This document shows, in pieces, positions 18,121 to 27,931 of a DNA stretch of 64,000 nucleotides (within the stretch, counting starts at the first letter, position 1; each line of letters starts with the position of its first letter). This DNA is from Gammaproteobacteria bacterium (lineage in GTDB: Bacteria > Pseudomonadota > Gammaproteobacteria > Steroidobacterales > Rariloculaceae): contig JAJEFE010000146.1 of assembly GCA_022820625.1 (NCBI GenBank), positions 21,458-85,457 on the forward strand. Reading direction: 5' to 3'. Position numbers and translations under genes: made by a program. The notes below the pieces were generated by a model. That model saw only the letters and a program-made list of their open reading frames with translations, was not told the origin of the DNA and made no database searches.

Positions 18121-19970
18121 CAGAACAGTTCCGACTCGTCCGGTTCGGCCGCGTCGCGTCCCTCGTAGCGGTTGGGGATGAAGTCGCCCGTCAGCATGTC
18201 CCGGTAGGACATGCCCGGTGGCACCATGGGGTAGACGCCCGCTTGCGGATCGATGATCACCTCGAGGAAGGCCGCTCCTTCGAACTCCAGGAATTCCCGC
18301 AAGACCCGGGGCACGTCTTCCTTTTGGTCGAGCCGCTCCGAGTATTCGAAACCGTCCGCCTGGGCGGCCCTGACGAAGTCCTTCTTGCGCAGCGACTTGT
18401 CGCTGGCGGACAGGCGGCCCCTGAAGAACAGCCGCTGCCACTGCATGACCATGCCGTCGCCGTAGTTGTTCAGAACCAGCACCTTGATGGGCAGTCCGTA
18501 CGTGGTCACGGTTTCCAGTTCGCCCAGGTTCATGCGGATGCTGGCGTCGCCGTCCACGTCGATGACCAGCCGGCCGGGCCGGCCGAACTGGGCGCCGATC
18601 GCCGCGGGCAGACCGAAGCCCATGGTGCCCATGCTGCCGGAGGTCAGCCAGAGCCTGGGTTCGCTGAAATCGAAGTATTGCGCCGCCCACATCTGGTGCT
18701 GCCCGACGCCGGTGGAGATGATGGCCTTGCCCCGGGTGATCTCGTTGATGGTCTCGATGACGTAGTTGGGCTGGATCAGCTCGCTGTCCCGGTCGTAATT
18801 CAGGGCGTACGTGGTCTTCAGGTCCTGCAACTCGGCGTGCCACCGGGAAAAATCGCACGAAAAGCCCGTGCGCCGGCCGTAGCGGGTCAGCGTTTCCAGG
18901 GCCTCAGGGAGCAGACCGACATGAAACCAGTCCGCCCGCTTGACCTTGTGGATTTCCGATGGGTCGATGTCGAAGTGCAGCACCCGCCTGGCATTGCGTG
19001 CGAATTTGGGAGGATCGCCGGCCACCCGGTCGTCGAAGCGCGCGCCGACCGCGATCAGCAGGTCGCAGTCGTCGACGGCATAGTTGGCGTAGGCCGTTCC
19101 GTGCATGCCCAGCATGTGCATCGCCTGCGGGTGCCGGGTATCGAAGCTCCCGAGGCCCATGAGCGTAGTCGTGACCGGAATGCGGAAGGCCAGGGCGAGT
19201 CCGCGCAGGGCGGGTGCGGCATTGCCGTTGATCACGCCGCCGCCGGCGTAGATCAGAGGCCTGCGGCTCTCGCCCAGCAGCGCGAAGAATTCCCGGCAAC
19301 GCTCTTCGGTCATGGTGTTTTCGCGAATCTTCTGAATCCGGTGGCGGTAGCCGGGGACGGGCAGAAGACCCTCGCCCCTGTAAGGGCCGACCCAGTTCTG
19401 TACATCCTTGGGAACGTCCACGACCACCGGGCCGGGACGGCCGGACTGGGCGATTTCCAGAGCCGATCGCACCGTCGCCTCGAGGCGCTCGGGATCCGTG
19501 ACCAGGAATACATGCTTCGCAACCGAGCCCATGACACCCGTGACCGGGGCTTCCTGGAAGGCATCGGTGCCAATGGCGGCAGAGGGCACCTGCCCGCAGA
19601 TGACCACGATGGGAATCGAGTCGGCGATACAGTCGCGCACCGGCGTCACGCAGTTGGTCGCGCCCGGCCCGGAGGTCACGATGACCACACCGGGGCGGCC
19701 GGTGGCGCGCGCGTAACCGGATGCCATGAAACAGGCCCCTTGTTCGTTGGCGGGCACGATCAACGACATCGCGTCCTGCCCGTCGCGCCCATGCTCGTCG
19801 TTGTAGCGGAACACGGCATCGTACGTGGGCAGAATGGCCCCGCCGCTGTAGCCGAATACGGTGTCGATGCCCTCATCCGCGAGCACCTGCACGATCATTT
19901 CGGCGCCGCTCATTTCGGCGCCGGCCAGCGGGTGCATGCCGGGCGTCCCGGTCTTCGATTGCGCTTTCAT
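18120..19970 (-). CDS. ilvB: Acetolactate synthase large subunit
   Basis: The 616-residue ThDP enzyme makes acetolactate or acetohydroxybutyrate, the first common step of Val/Leu/Ile synthesis. Seen: VFGYSGGAILPTYDAV, catalytic Glu in VPANEQGACFMASGYARATG, TSGPGATNCVTPV, the FAD region LGMHGTAYANYAVDDCDLL, RFDDRVAG, and the ThDP-binding GDASIRMNLGELET with VLNNYGDGM. The length exceeds the typical 560-575 because of an N-terminal extension and a C-terminal tail rich in acid residues (EGRDAAEPDESELF). It is transcribed away from ilvH, an unusual arrangement. Confidence 0.95.
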   Translation of the reverse strand: MKAQSKTGTPGMHPLAGAEMSGAEMIVQVLADEGIDTVFGYSGGAILPTYDAVFRYNDEHGRDGQDAMSLIVPANEQGACFMASGYARATGRPGVVIVTSGPGATNCVTPVRDCIADSIPIVVICGQVPSAAIGTDAFQEAPVTGVMGSVAKHVFLVTDPERLEATVRSALEIAQSGRPGPVVVDVPKDVQNWVGPYRGEGLLPVPGYRHRIQKIRENTMTEERCREFFALLGESRRPLIYAGGGVINGNAAPALRGLALAFRIPVTTTLMGLGSFDTRHPQAMHMLGMHGTAYANYAVDDCDLLIAVGARFDDRVAGDPPKFARNARRVLHFDIDPSEIHKVKRADWFHVGLLPEALETLTRYGRRTGFSCDFSRWHAELQDLKTTYALNYDRDSELIQPNYVIETINEITRGKAIISTGVGQHQMWAAQYFDFSEPRLWLTSGSMGTMGFGLPAAIGAQFGRPGRLVIDVDGDASIRMNLGELETVTTYGLPIKVLVLNNYGDGMVMQWQRLFFRGRLSASDKSLRKKDFVRAAQADGFEYSERLDQKEDVPRVLREFLEFEGAAFLEVIIDPQAGVYPMVPPGMSYRDMLTGDFIPNRYEGRDAAEPDESELF

Positions 19971-20126
19971 CGTCTTTGGACGCCGTGCCGAGGCGGCCGC
20001 CGTCCCCCTGCCAATTCCACCCCAACTCCGATAGGTGGCGAGTGTTGATGAAAAAACGGCTTATTGCAATAGTCGTTGCACTGGGCCAACATTCGCGGCG
20101 AGCGCGGGACCGGTGGTGGATTGGGC

Positions 20127-20636
20127 GTGACCGACGGCGTACGGCATATCATTTCGATTCTGCTTCAGAACGAGGCGGGTGCGTTGGCGCGCGTGGCCAA
20201 CCTGTTCTCCACGCGCGGCTACAACATCGAGAGCCTGAATGTTGCGCCGACGCACGATCCGACCGTTTCGCGATTGACACTGGTGACCGTCGGCTCGGAA
20301 ACGGTGATGGACCAGATCATCAAGCAGCTCGGCAAGCTGGTGGACGTGGTCAACATCATCGACATGACCGATGACGATCACATCGAGCGGGAACTGGCGC
20401 TGTTCAAGATCCAGGTCGAGGGCAACGACCGGGAAATCGTGACCCGTGCCGCCAGTGAATTCGGAGCCACCGTGCTGGACGATCACGAGAGCCACTTCAC
20501 CGTGGAACTCACCGGCGACAGCGGCGCGATCGACCGTTTCGTCGCGGCGATTTCGGCGCGGGCGCGAATGTCCACTGTGGTGCGCAGCGGTGCGATGGCG
20601 GTCGCCCGGGGCGCGCCCATCCTGACGCCTACGTAA
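20127..20636 (+). CDS. ilvH: Acetolactate synthase small (regulatory) subunit
   Basis: The 169-residue IlvH/IlvN has an N-terminal ACT domain (RHIISILLQNEAGALARVAN, FSTRGYNIESLNVAP) that binds valine for feedback inhibition, and a C-terminal domain (ELALFKIQVEGNDREIV). Start taken as GTG 20127 (VTDGVRHI), close to a GGTGG; an ATG 17 codons upstream is also in frame. It lies divergently from ilvB with about 156 bases between them, so the two subunits may share a bidirectional promoter. Confidence 0.93.
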   Translation: MTDGVRHIISILLQNEAGALARVANLFSTRGYNIESLNVAPTHDPTVSRLTLVTVGSETVMDQIIKQLGKLVDVVNIIDMTDDDHIERELALFKIQVEGNDREIVTRAASEFGATVLDDHESHFTVELTGDSGAIDRFVAAISARARMSTVVRSGAMAVARGAPILTPT

Positions 20637-20678
20637 CCGGCGCGCCGCATCGCCGACACAGATTTCCCGGGGGCTCCG

Positions 20679-21830
20679 ATGGACTCTCACAGGCAAAATG
20701 CCGAACGCCTGGCGCAGGCAAAGCGTTGCGTCCTGAAGATCGGTTCGACGCTGTTCGTCGATCGCGCCACGGGCAACCTGCAGCGCGACTGGCTTGAAGG
20801 TGTATGCGCCGACGTCGCCTTCATGCGTGCCCGGGGCCAGGACGTCGTAATCGTATCGTCCGGAGCCATTGCCCTGGGCGCCGGGTCGCTGGGAATCGAC
20901 CCGCTGACGCACCGCCTTCAGGAAAGCCAGGCCGCTGCGGCGGCCGGTCAGATCAGGCTGGCCCACGCGTACCAGGAGATTCTCGCTGCCCACGGCATCG
21001 CCGCGGCTCAGGTACTGTTGACGCTGGACGACAGCGAGAACCGCCGCCGTTACCTGAACGCTGCGAATACGCTCTTCACTCTGTTGAAACGCGGAGCGGT
21101 CCCCGTGGTCAACGAAAACGACACGGTGGCGACGGAGGAGATTCGTTACGGAGACAATGATCGGCTGGCGGCACGGGTCGCCCAGATGATCAGCGCAGAC
21201 TGCCTGATAGTGCTGTCGGACGTGGATGGTTTCTATTCCGCCGATCCCAACGTGGACCCCGACGCCGAGCACATTGAAGAGATTTCGGCGTTGACCGACG
21301 CTCACTTGACAATGGCGGGCGGCACAGGGTCCGCCTATGGCTCCGGCGGCATGCGCACCAAGCTCGACGCGGCCCGCATCGCCATGGGCGCCGGGTGCCG
21401 CATGGTCATCGCGTCGGGACATGTACCGTATCCGCTCAAGGCGTTGCGGCAGGGTGCAAGAGCCACCTGGTTCCTGCCCGGATCCACTCCGAGGGCATCC
21501 AGGAAACAGTGGATCGCCGGTACCTTGAAGCCGCGCGGCACGCTGACCGTTGACGACGGCGCCAGGCGCGCGCTGCGTTCCGGGCGCAGCCTCCTGCCCG
21601 CGGGCGTCACCGCGGTCGACGGGCATTTCGAACGCGGCGATGCCGTGCGGGTGGTAGACCGCTCAGGGTCCGAACTGGGACGGGGTCTTGTCGCCTATCC
21701 CGCTGACGAGGCTCGCGCCATCGCCGGACAACGCTCGGATGCGATCGAGGACATTTTGGGCTATCGTGGCCGCGACGAACTGATCCACCGTGACGATCTG
21801 GCGCTGCTGATCGATGAGGTAGGGAAATGA
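20679..21830 (+). CDS. proB: Glutamate 5-kinase
   Basis: The 383-residue protein catalyses the first step of proline synthesis. The amino-acid kinase domain shows [48 protein letters not shown] and [14 protein letters not shown]-terminal PUA domain (about 285-375, [16 protein letters not shown]) is present as in E. coli ProB. The stop overlaps the proA start by 4 bases (ATGA), so the pair is translationally coupled. It follows ilvH after 42 bases. Confidence 0.96.
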   Translation: MDSHRQNAERLAQAKRCVLKIGSTLFVDRATGNLQRDWLEGVCADVAFMRARGQDVVIVSSGAIALGAGSLGIDPLTHRLQESQAAAAAGQIRLAHAYQEILAAHGIAAAQVLLTLDDSENRRRYLNAANTLFTLLKRGAVPVVNENDTVATEEIRYGDNDRLAARVAQMISADCLIVLSDVDGFYSADPNVDPDAEHIEEISALTDAHLTMAGGTGSAYGSGGMRTKLDAARIAMGAGCRMVIASGHVPYPLKALRQGARATWFLPGSTPRASRKQWIAGTLKPRGTLTVDDGARRALRSGRSLLPAGVTAVDGHFERGDAVRVVDRSGSELGRGLVAYPADEARAIAGQRSDAIEDILGYRGRDELIHRDDLALLIDEVGK

Positions 21831-23113
21831 TTGCCGTAGAAAAAGACGCCGCGGGAGATCTGCGGCAGCAGATGATGACCCTGGGTGCTGCCGCGCGGGA
21901 AGCGGCGAAGCAGTTGACCCGAGTGGATTCCGGCGCCAAGACACGGGCATTGAAGGCCGCCGCCGCCGCCATGCGCAAACGGGCTCCGGAGATAATTGAA
22001 GCCAATTCCAGGGACATGGAGGCAGGCCGGCGCAAAGGGTTGACGGCCGCGCTCCTGGACCGTCTCGCGCTTGACGAAGAGCGCATCGAGGCGACCGCGC
22101 GGGGCGTGGAGAGCATCGCCGAATTCGATGACCCCGTTGGCGGCGTGATCGCCGAATGGGAACGCCCGAACGGCCTGCGGATACAGCGGGTACGGGTGCC
22201 GCTGGGCGTCATCGGGATCATCTACGAGAGCCGCCCCAACGTCACCGCCGACGCCGGGGCGCTGTGCCTGAAGAGCGGAAACGCCGTGATCCTGCGCGGT
22301 GGTACGGAGGCGGCCCACTCCAACGCGGCCATTCACGCCTGCCTGGTGGAAGGACTGGAGGCGGCGGGGCTGCCGGCTGCGGCCATACAACGAGTACCGA
22401 CCCAGGATCGCGAGGCCGTGGGAATCCTGCTGCGGGAGTTGGGCGAGTATCTGGACGTCATCGTTCCCCGAGGCGGCAAGGGCCTGATCGCCCGCGTGCA
22501 GCAGGATGCCCGAGTGCCGGTCATGGGTCACCTCGAAGGCATCTGTCATACCTATGTGCATGAATCGGCCGATCCGGAGAAGGCGAGGAAGGTGGTCGTC
22601 AACGCCAAGATGCGGCGCACGGGCATCTGCGGCGCCACCGAGACGCTGCTTGTGGATCGCAGCGCGCCCGCGGGGACGCTCGGTGCGCTCGTCGATGACC
22701 TGATCGCGGCCGGCTGCGAAGTACGTGGCGACACGGCGGCGCAACGCGCGGATTCGCGTGTAAGAGCGGCCGCCGATTCAGATTGGGGCAAGGAGTATCT
22801 GGACGCGATCATCGCGCTGCGGGTGGTGGACGATGTCGATGAAGCCATGGCTCACGTTCGTCGCTACGGTTCGGGCCATACCGAGGCCATCATCGCCGAA
22901 GATGCCGGCGTCGCCGAACGGTTCCTGAACGAGCTGGACAGCTCCATCCTGCTTCACAACGCTTCGACCCAGTTCGCCGACGGAGGCGAGTTCGGCATGG
23001 GCGCCGAGATCGGGATCGCCACGGGCCGGATTCACGCCCGCGGACCTGTGGGCGCGGAGCAACTGACGAGCTACAAGTACGTGGTTCGGGGCGACGGTCA
23101 GACGCGACCTTGA
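21827..23113 (+). CDS. proA: Gamma-glutamyl phosphate reductase
   Basis: The 428-residue aldehyde dehydrogenase-superfamily enzyme reduces gamma-glutamyl phosphate to glutamate semialdehyde. Seen: [33 protein letters not shown], the catalytic Cys region [17 protein letters not shown], and [20 protein letters not shown]. It overlaps proB by 4 bases and is followed by a perfect 14-bp inverted repeat likely ending the transcript. Confidence 0.97.
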   Translation: MIAVEKDAAGDLRQQMMTLGAAAREAAKQLTRVDSGAKTRALKAAAAAMRKRAPEIIEANSRDMEAGRRKGLTAALLDRLALDEERIEATARGVESIAEFDDPVGGVIAEWERPNGLRIQRVRVPLGVIGIIYESRPNVTADAGALCLKSGNAVILRGGTEAAHSNAAIHACLVEGLEAAGLPAAAIQRVPTQDREAVGILLRELGEYLDVIVPRGGKGLIARVQQDARVPVMGHLEGICHTYVHESADPEKARKVVVNAKMRRTGICGATETLLVDRSAPAGTLGALVDDLIAAGCEVRGDTAAQRADSRVRAAADSDWGKEYLDAIIALRVVDDVDEAMAHVRRYGSGHTEAIIAEDAGVAERFLNELDSSILLHNASTQFADGGEFGMGAEIGIATGRIHARGPVGAEQLTSYKYVVRGDGQTRP

Positions 23114-23141
23114 GCCGTTTGTCGCACGTCTCCGGCAGGAA

Positions 23142-23183
23142 TTGCAGGGCGCCGGCATCGTAACCATTCCCGGCGCCCTGCAA
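23142..23183. terminator. Bidirectional stem-loop between proA and bioA
   Basis: A perfect 14-bp inverted repeat (TTGCAGGGCGCCGG at 23142-23155 and its complement at 23170-23183) with a 14-base loop sits between the convergent proA and bioA stops. No clear U-tract follows on either strand, so it is a transcript-end hairpin rather than a classical intrinsic terminator. Confidence 0.6.
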
Positions 23184-23230
23184 ATCTTGCCAACCTGATC
23201 CGGATACCCGTCCGGCGGTCTCGGGAACGG

Positions 23231-24469
23231 TCAGCGGGCACCTACAACCCGGTGTACGGCGCCGGTCAGCGCACGCAGGTCATCGGGCTCGATGACCAGC
23301 GCCGGCATGAGGTAAACAACGTTTCCGAATGGGCGCACCCAGACGCCTTCCTCAACGAACCGCTCGCGCAACCGGCCGACGTCGGGACGACCATCGAGCT
23401 CGATCACTCCGATGGCGCCCTTTACGCGAACGTCCACAACCCCGGGCATCCCGGCGCAGTCCGCGAGTTCGTGCCTGAGTTGCGCCTCGATAGCCGACAC
23501 CTGGACCAATCGCGGCTCCGTCTCGAACAGGTCCAGCGAGGCGTTGGCGGCGGCGCAGCCCAGTGGATTGCCACAGTACGTGGGCCCGTGCATCAATACC
23601 TGCTCGGGCGATTCCGACAGGAACGCTCCGTAAACGGATTCTGTCGCGACGGTGGCCGCCAACGGCAACGCGCCTCCCGTCAGCGCCTTGGAGAGCGTCA
23701 CGATATCCGGCGTCACGCCGGCCTGTTCGCAGGCGAACATCGTTCCCGTGCGGCCGAAGCCGGTGGCGATCTCGTCCAGGATCAGCAGCAGATCATGGCG
23801 CCGTGCCGCGGCCGCCAATCGGGCGAGCACTTCCGGTTCATGGAACTTCATGCCGGCCGCAGCCTGCACCAGGGGCTCGACGATGACCGCGGCGATCTGC
23901 CCGGCATGGCGATCCAGCGATTTCTCCAGGGCGTTGGCCTGGTCCTCCGTGCGCGGCAGATCGACGATGACCTGATCCGCGAGGGCTCCCTTGAACAGCC
24001 GGTGCATGCCGTCCTCGGGATCGCAGACCGACATGGCCGCGAACGTGTCGCCGTGATAGGCGTCGCGAAAACTCAGGAACCGCGTTCGCCCCGATACACC
24101 CTGGTTGATCCAGTACTGCAGGGCCATCTTCATGGCAATCTCGACGGAGACGGATCCCGATTCCGAATAGAACACGTGATTCAAGGGGCCGGGAAGGAGT
24201 TCGGTCAGCCGTTCCGTGAGCGTGACGACCGGATCGTGGACCAATCCTCCCAGCATGATGTGGGGCATGCTCTCGAGCTGCCGAATGATGGCCCAGCGGA
24301 TGTGCGGGTGATTGTATCCATGGCAGGCGGTCCACCAGGAAGCCGTTCCGTCGATGAGACAACGTCCGTCCTCCAGATAGATCCGCACGCCCTCGGTGCG
24401 CGTCGCGACGCGAGGGGACGGGGCCGTCTGCATCTGACTATAAGGCAGCCAGAGTCGATCCAGGTTCAT
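23231..24469 (-). CDS. bioA: Adenosylmethionine-8-amino-7-oxononanoate aminotransferase
   Basis: The 412-residue PLP enzyme converts KAPA to DAPA in biotin synthesis. Seen: LWLPYSQMQTAP near the start, the DAPA-aminotransferase signature ASWWTACHGYNHP, YSESGSVSVEIAMKMALQYW, the LILDEIATGFGRTG motif, and TLSKALTGGALPLAATV with the PLP lysine. Start taken at ATG 24469 with GAGAAG upstream; a longer frame to 24574 has an unlike leader. It is divergent from the phosphomannomutase gene, which separates it from bioF-bioD. Confidence 0.95.
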   Translation of the reverse strand: MNLDRLWLPYSQMQTAPSPRVATRTEGVRIYLEDGRCLIDGTASWWTACHGYNHPHIRWAIIRQLESMPHIMLGGLVHDPVVTLTERLTELLPGPLNHVFYSESGSVSVEIAMKMALQYWINQGVSGRTRFLSFRDAYHGDTFAAMSVCDPEDGMHRLFKGALADQVIVDLPRTEDQANALEKSLDRHAGQIAAVIVEPLVQAAAGMKFHEPEVLARLAAAARRHDLLLILDEIATGFGRTGTMFACEQAGVTPDIVTLSKALTGGALPLAATVATESVYGAFLSESPEQVLMHGPTYCGNPLGCAAANASLDLFETEPRLVQVSAIEAQLRHELADCAGMPGVVDVRVKGAIGVIELDGRPDVGRLRERFVEEGVWVRPFGNVVYLMPALVIEPDDLRALTGAVHRVVGAR

Positions 24470-24616
24470 TGCAGGCTTCTCGGCTTGATCGTATACGCTG
24501 CATGTTAACCCGCACGGACCGCCGAACCGCTGCAAGCATACCGGTACCGGGCGCCGGTGAGTATTTTCGAACATTCCATATATACTCCCGCATCGCCATC
24601 ACCGTGAAATGGGGCA

Positions 24617-25966
24617 ATGACCGCCATCACCTGCTTCAAGGCCTACGACGTTCGCGGACGCGTCCCGGAGGAACTGAACGAGGACGTGGTCTACCGGATC
24701 GGGCGCGGCTACGCTGAATTCCTGCGGCCCCGGACGGTGGCCGTCAGCCGGGACATCCGCCTGTCGAGCAACGCACTGACCGATGTTCTGATCGGCAGCC
24801 TGCTCGACGCGGGAGTAAACGTGGTGGACATCGGCGTGGGCGGAACCGAGATGGTCTACTACGCCACGTTCGCCCGCGAGCTTGACGGTGGAATCATGGT
24901 GACGGCGAGCCACAACCCACCGAACTACAACGGCATGAAGTTCGTCCGGGAAGGCGCGCGTCCAATCAGTGCGGATACCGGGCTGCAGGACATCCGGGCA
25001 CTGGCCGAGCACGGCGAATTCGCCGAGGCGTCTGCCCGGGGAGGCTTGCAGAAGATCGACCTGCACGCCGACTACATCGATCACCTGCTCGGTTACGTCG
25101 ATCCCGCCAAACTGAGCCCCCTGGGGATCGTGGTCAACGCGGGCAACGGCGGCGCCGGACCCATCGTCGACCGGTTGGAAGCGCACCTGCCATTCGAATT
25201 CATCAAGGTTCACCACCGGCCCGACGGAACCTTCCCCAACGGCGTTCCCAACCCCATGCTGGAAGAGAACCGGCGGGTGACCGCCGAGACGGTGTTGCGG
25301 GAGCGCGCGGACGCGGGAATCGCCTGGGACGGCGACTTCGACCGCTGCTTCTTCTTCGACGAGAACGGCCGCTTCATCGACGGTTACTACGTCGTCGGAC
25401 TGCTGGCGCAGTCGTTCCTGGCCCGGTCGCCCGGGGCGCGGATCGTCCATGACCCGAGGCTGACCTGGAATACGCTTGAAGTGGTGGAGAAGTGCGGCGG
25501 CGACGCGGTCCAGAGCGTATCCGGACACGCCTTCATGAAGCAGGCCATGCGCGACGCCGACGCTGAGTACGGCGGGGAGATGAGCGCCCACCATTACTTT
25601 CGCTCCTTCGCCTATGCCGACAGCGGCATGATCCCCTGGCTGCTCGTCACCCAGCTCATGAGCGAGCGCGGCCTGGCGTTGTCCGCCCTGGTGGACGAGC
25701 GCATGGAACGCTTTCCCGCCAGCGGCGAAATCAACCGGACCGTGGACGACGCCGCTGAAGTTCTGGCGCGGATCGAACTCACCTATGCGGGTGAGGCCGA
25801 ACGCATCGAGCATGTGGACGGCCTGAGCATGGAATTCTCCCGCTGGCGCTTCAACCTGCGCGCGTCCAATACGGAACCGCTGTTGCGGCTCAACGTGGAA
25901 AGCCGCGGCGACGCGGCGCTGATGAAGGCGCGCACCGCCGAGCTGCTGGAGCAAATTTCCGGGTAG
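24617..25966 (+). CDS. manB: Phosphomannomutase / phosphoglucomutase
   Basis: The 449-residue alpha-D-phosphohexomutase has the family landmarks CFKAYDVRGRVPEELN, the phosphoserine loop VTASHNPPNYNGMKF, the metal-binding DGDFDRCFFFDE, the sugar-binding GGEMSAHHYFR, and the phosphate-binding RASNTEPLLRLNVE. The pattern is closest to CpsG/ManB (mannose-6-phosphate to mannose-1-phosphate for GDP-mannose). No GDP-mannose genes are adjacent, so use in polysaccharide synthesis is an inference. It is inserted between bioA and bioF. Confidence 0.92.
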   Translation: MTAITCFKAYDVRGRVPEELNEDVVYRIGRGYAEFLRPRTVAVSRDIRLSSNALTDVLIGSLLDAGVNVVDIGVGGTEMVYYATFARELDGGIMVTASHNPPNYNGMKFVREGARPISADTGLQDIRALAEHGEFAEASARGGLQKIDLHADYIDHLLGYVDPAKLSPLGIVVNAGNGGAGPIVDRLEAHLPFEFIKVHHRPDGTFPNGVPNPMLEENRRVTAETVLRERADAGIAWDGDFDRCFFFDENGRFIDGYYVVGLLAQSFLARSPGARIVHDPRLTWNTLEVVEKCGGDAVQSVSGHAFMKQAMRDADAEYGGEMSAHHYFRSFAYADSGMIPWLLVTQLMSERGLALSALVDERMERFPASGEINRTVDDAAEVLARIELTYAGEAERIEHVDGLSMEFSRWRFNLRASNTEPLLRLNVESRGDAALMKARTAELLEQISG

Positions 25967-25998
25967 CGCGGCATGCAGCCAGTACAGGAATCAAGGCG

Positions 25999-27159
25999 TT
26001 GAGCGAAGAGAGTCTGAAGAGTTTCGCACGCGAGAAGCTGCAAATCCTGCGGGATGGAAACCTTCTGCGGTCCCTGATCGCCACCGAACGTCTTCCCCGA
26101 ACCCGAACACGCCAACAGTCCAGGGACCTGATCTCCTTCGCGTGCAACGACTATCTGGGTCTTTCTCATCATCCGGCCGTCATCGAGGCAAGCCGCCAGG
26201 CCACTAGCACCTACGGCACGGGCGCCGGAGCGTCCCGCCTGATCTCCGGAAACAACCCGCTCTATGCCGGTCTGGAGGCGGCACTGTCGAAGCTCAAGGG
26301 CACCGAGGATGCCGTGGTTTTCGGCAGCGGGTACCTGGCGAACGTGGGCGTGGTGCCCGCGCTGGCAGCGAGGCAGGATCTGATCCTGATGGACGAGCTG
26401 TGCCATGCGTGTCTGCACGCCGGGGCCACCCTCGCGCGCTGCCGGACCATCCGCTACCGCCACCTCGACCTGGCCGAGCTGTCGGAACTCCTGCGCAAGC
26501 ACAGGTCAGCGCACCGCCACTGCCTGGTGCTCACCGATGGCGTCTTCAGCATGGACGGCGACCGTGCGCCGGTGGATGACCTTCTCGGGATATGCGAGGA
26601 GCACGATGCGTGGCTGATGACCGACGACGCCCACGGGCTGGGCGTCGTCGAGAACGGCCGCGGCTCCGGATTCGTCGGCGGCCGTGCCGTGCCGGTACCG
26701 CTGCAGATGGGCACCTTGTCCAAGGCCGTCGGCGCGTACGGCGGGTACTTGTGCACGAACGCCGAGGTGGCGGAACTGATTCGCAACCGCGCCAGAAGCC
26801 TGCAATACGCCACCGGCCTGCCCCCGGGCACGCTGGCAGCGGCGACCGCTGCGCTTGAACTGATTGCGACGGACAGGGACCTGGTTCGCAAGCCGCTCGA
26901 GCGGGCACGCCGTTTCACCGGCCGGCTGGGGGTCGCGGCCCCCGATAGCCCGATCGTGCCGCTCGTTCTGGGCGATGCCCAGCGCACCATGCAAGTGGCG
27001 GCGGCGCTGCGGCAACGAGGTTTTCTTGTCGGCGCCATTCGCCCGCCCACGGTGCCGGACGGTACGGCACGGCTGCGTCTGACGTTCTCCGCCGTTCACG
27101 CCGAGGAAAATGTCGACGGCCTGGCCGCGGCGGTCGAGGAGGTCTTGCCCACCCGATGA
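25999..27159 (+). CDS. bioF: 8-amino-7-oxononanoate synthase
   Basis: The 386-residue PLP enzyme condenses pimeloyl-ACP/CoA with alanine. Seen: FACNDYLGLSHHPAVIEA, YGTGAGASRLISGN, VFGSGYLANVGV, DDAHGLGVV and the PLP-lysine GTLSKAVGAYGGYL. The start codon is TTG 25999 (SEESLKSF), preceded by AGGA. The stop overlaps the bioD start by 4 bases. Together with bioA and bioD it covers three of the four ring-forming steps; bioB and bioC/H are not in the window. Confidence 0.95.
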   Translation: MSEESLKSFAREKLQILRDGNLLRSLIATERLPRTRTRQQSRDLISFACNDYLGLSHHPAVIEASRQATSTYGTGAGASRLISGNNPLYAGLEAALSKLKGTEDAVVFGSGYLANVGVVPALAARQDLILMDELCHACLHAGATLARCRTIRYRHLDLAELSELLRKHRSAHRHCLVLTDGVFSMDGDRAPVDDLLGICEEHDAWLMTDDAHGLGVVENGRGSGFVGGRAVPVPLQMGTLSKAVGAYGGYLCTNAEVAELIRNRARSLQYATGLPPGTLAAATAALELIATDRDLVRKPLERARRFTGRLGVAAPDSPIVPLVLGDAQRTMQVAAALRQRGFLVGAIRPPTVPDGTARLRLTFSAVHAEENVDGLAAAVEEVLPTR

Positions 27160-27851
27160 GCACGATATTCGTTACCGCGTCGGGAACGGAAATCGGCAAG
27201 ACCTTTGTCACCTGCGCCCTGATCCACCAACTGCGCAATCAGGGCTACAGCGTCCGCGCGTTGAAGCCCGTTGCGACGGGTGTGACGAGTGACACCGTGG
27301 ACACCAGCGATAGCGGAATACTGCTGCGCACGTTGGGGCGACCCATTGATGCCGAGCAGGTCGCCAGCGTATCACCCTGGAGATTCAGGGAACCGCTCTC
27401 GCCGGACATGGCAGCTGAACGCGAAGGCCGCGCCATACCGTTCTACGAGCTCGTTGCGTTCTGCCGGGAAGATGCCGGCGAAGATGTCACGCTGATCGAA
27501 GGAATCGGCGGGGTCATGGTACCGCTGGACCCGCGCCACACGGTACTGGACTGGATTGCGGCGCTTGAAGTGCCCGCGCTGTTGGTCACGGGCAGCTATC
27601 TGGGCACCTTGAGTCATACGCTGACCGCGGCCGGCATGCTGCGGGCGCGAAACGTGGAACTCGCGGGCATTGTCGTCAACGAGTCCGAAGCGCAGCCCGT
27701 CGCCCCCGAGGAAACCGCGGATGTGCTCTCGCGGTTCGAAGCGAACGCGCCGGTCCGGGTGGTCGGCCGCCTTGACGCGCCGGAAAGCGCCCCGGATCTG
27801 CTGCCGCTGCTCGATCCGTATCTTCCGCACTCCCGGCGTCCCGCCCCTTGA
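27156..27851 (+). CDS. bioD: Dethiobiotin synthetase
   Basis: The 231-residue P-loop enzyme starts MSTIFVTASGTEIGKTFVTC, whose GTEIGKT is the Walker A loop of BioD (here GTEIGKTF). KPVATGV follows, and later EGIGGVMVPLDPRHTVLDWI. It carboxylates DAPA to dethiobiotin with ATP. Its ATG overlaps the bioF TGA. Confidence 0.95.
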   Translation: MSTIFVTASGTEIGKTFVTCALIHQLRNQGYSVRALKPVATGVTSDTVDTSDSGILLRTLGRPIDAEQVASVSPWRFREPLSPDMAAEREGRAIPFYELVAFCREDAGEDVTLIEGIGGVMVPLDPRHTVLDWIAALEVPALLVTGSYLGTLSHTLTAAGMLRARNVELAGIVVNESEAQPVAPEETADVLSRFEANAPVRVVGRLDAPESAPDLLPLLDPYLPHSRRPAP

Positions 27852-27883
27852 TTTCCTGCCGCTTCGAAGCGAGCCGGATAATG

Positions 27884-27914
27884 AAAAAAGGGGCGCCGAA
27901 GAAACCGGCGCCCC
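27884..27914 (-). terminator. Intrinsic terminator of the OmpA-like gene
   Basis: On the minus strand a 9-bp GC stem (GGGGCGCCG paired with CGGCGCCCC, plus-strand 27890-27898 and 27906-27914, 7-base loop) is followed by six U (plus-strand A at 27884-27889). It is 17 bases past the OmpA-like stop codon, so the orientation is clear. For bioD, on the plus strand, no U-tract follows. Confidence 0.88.
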
Positions 27915-27931
27915 CAGCCAGGCCGCAACTC

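Noticed and set aside
24470..24616. BirA-type operator between bioA and the phosphomannomutase gene
   Set aside because: Searched for TGTAAACC...GGTTTACA-like palindrome; not seen.
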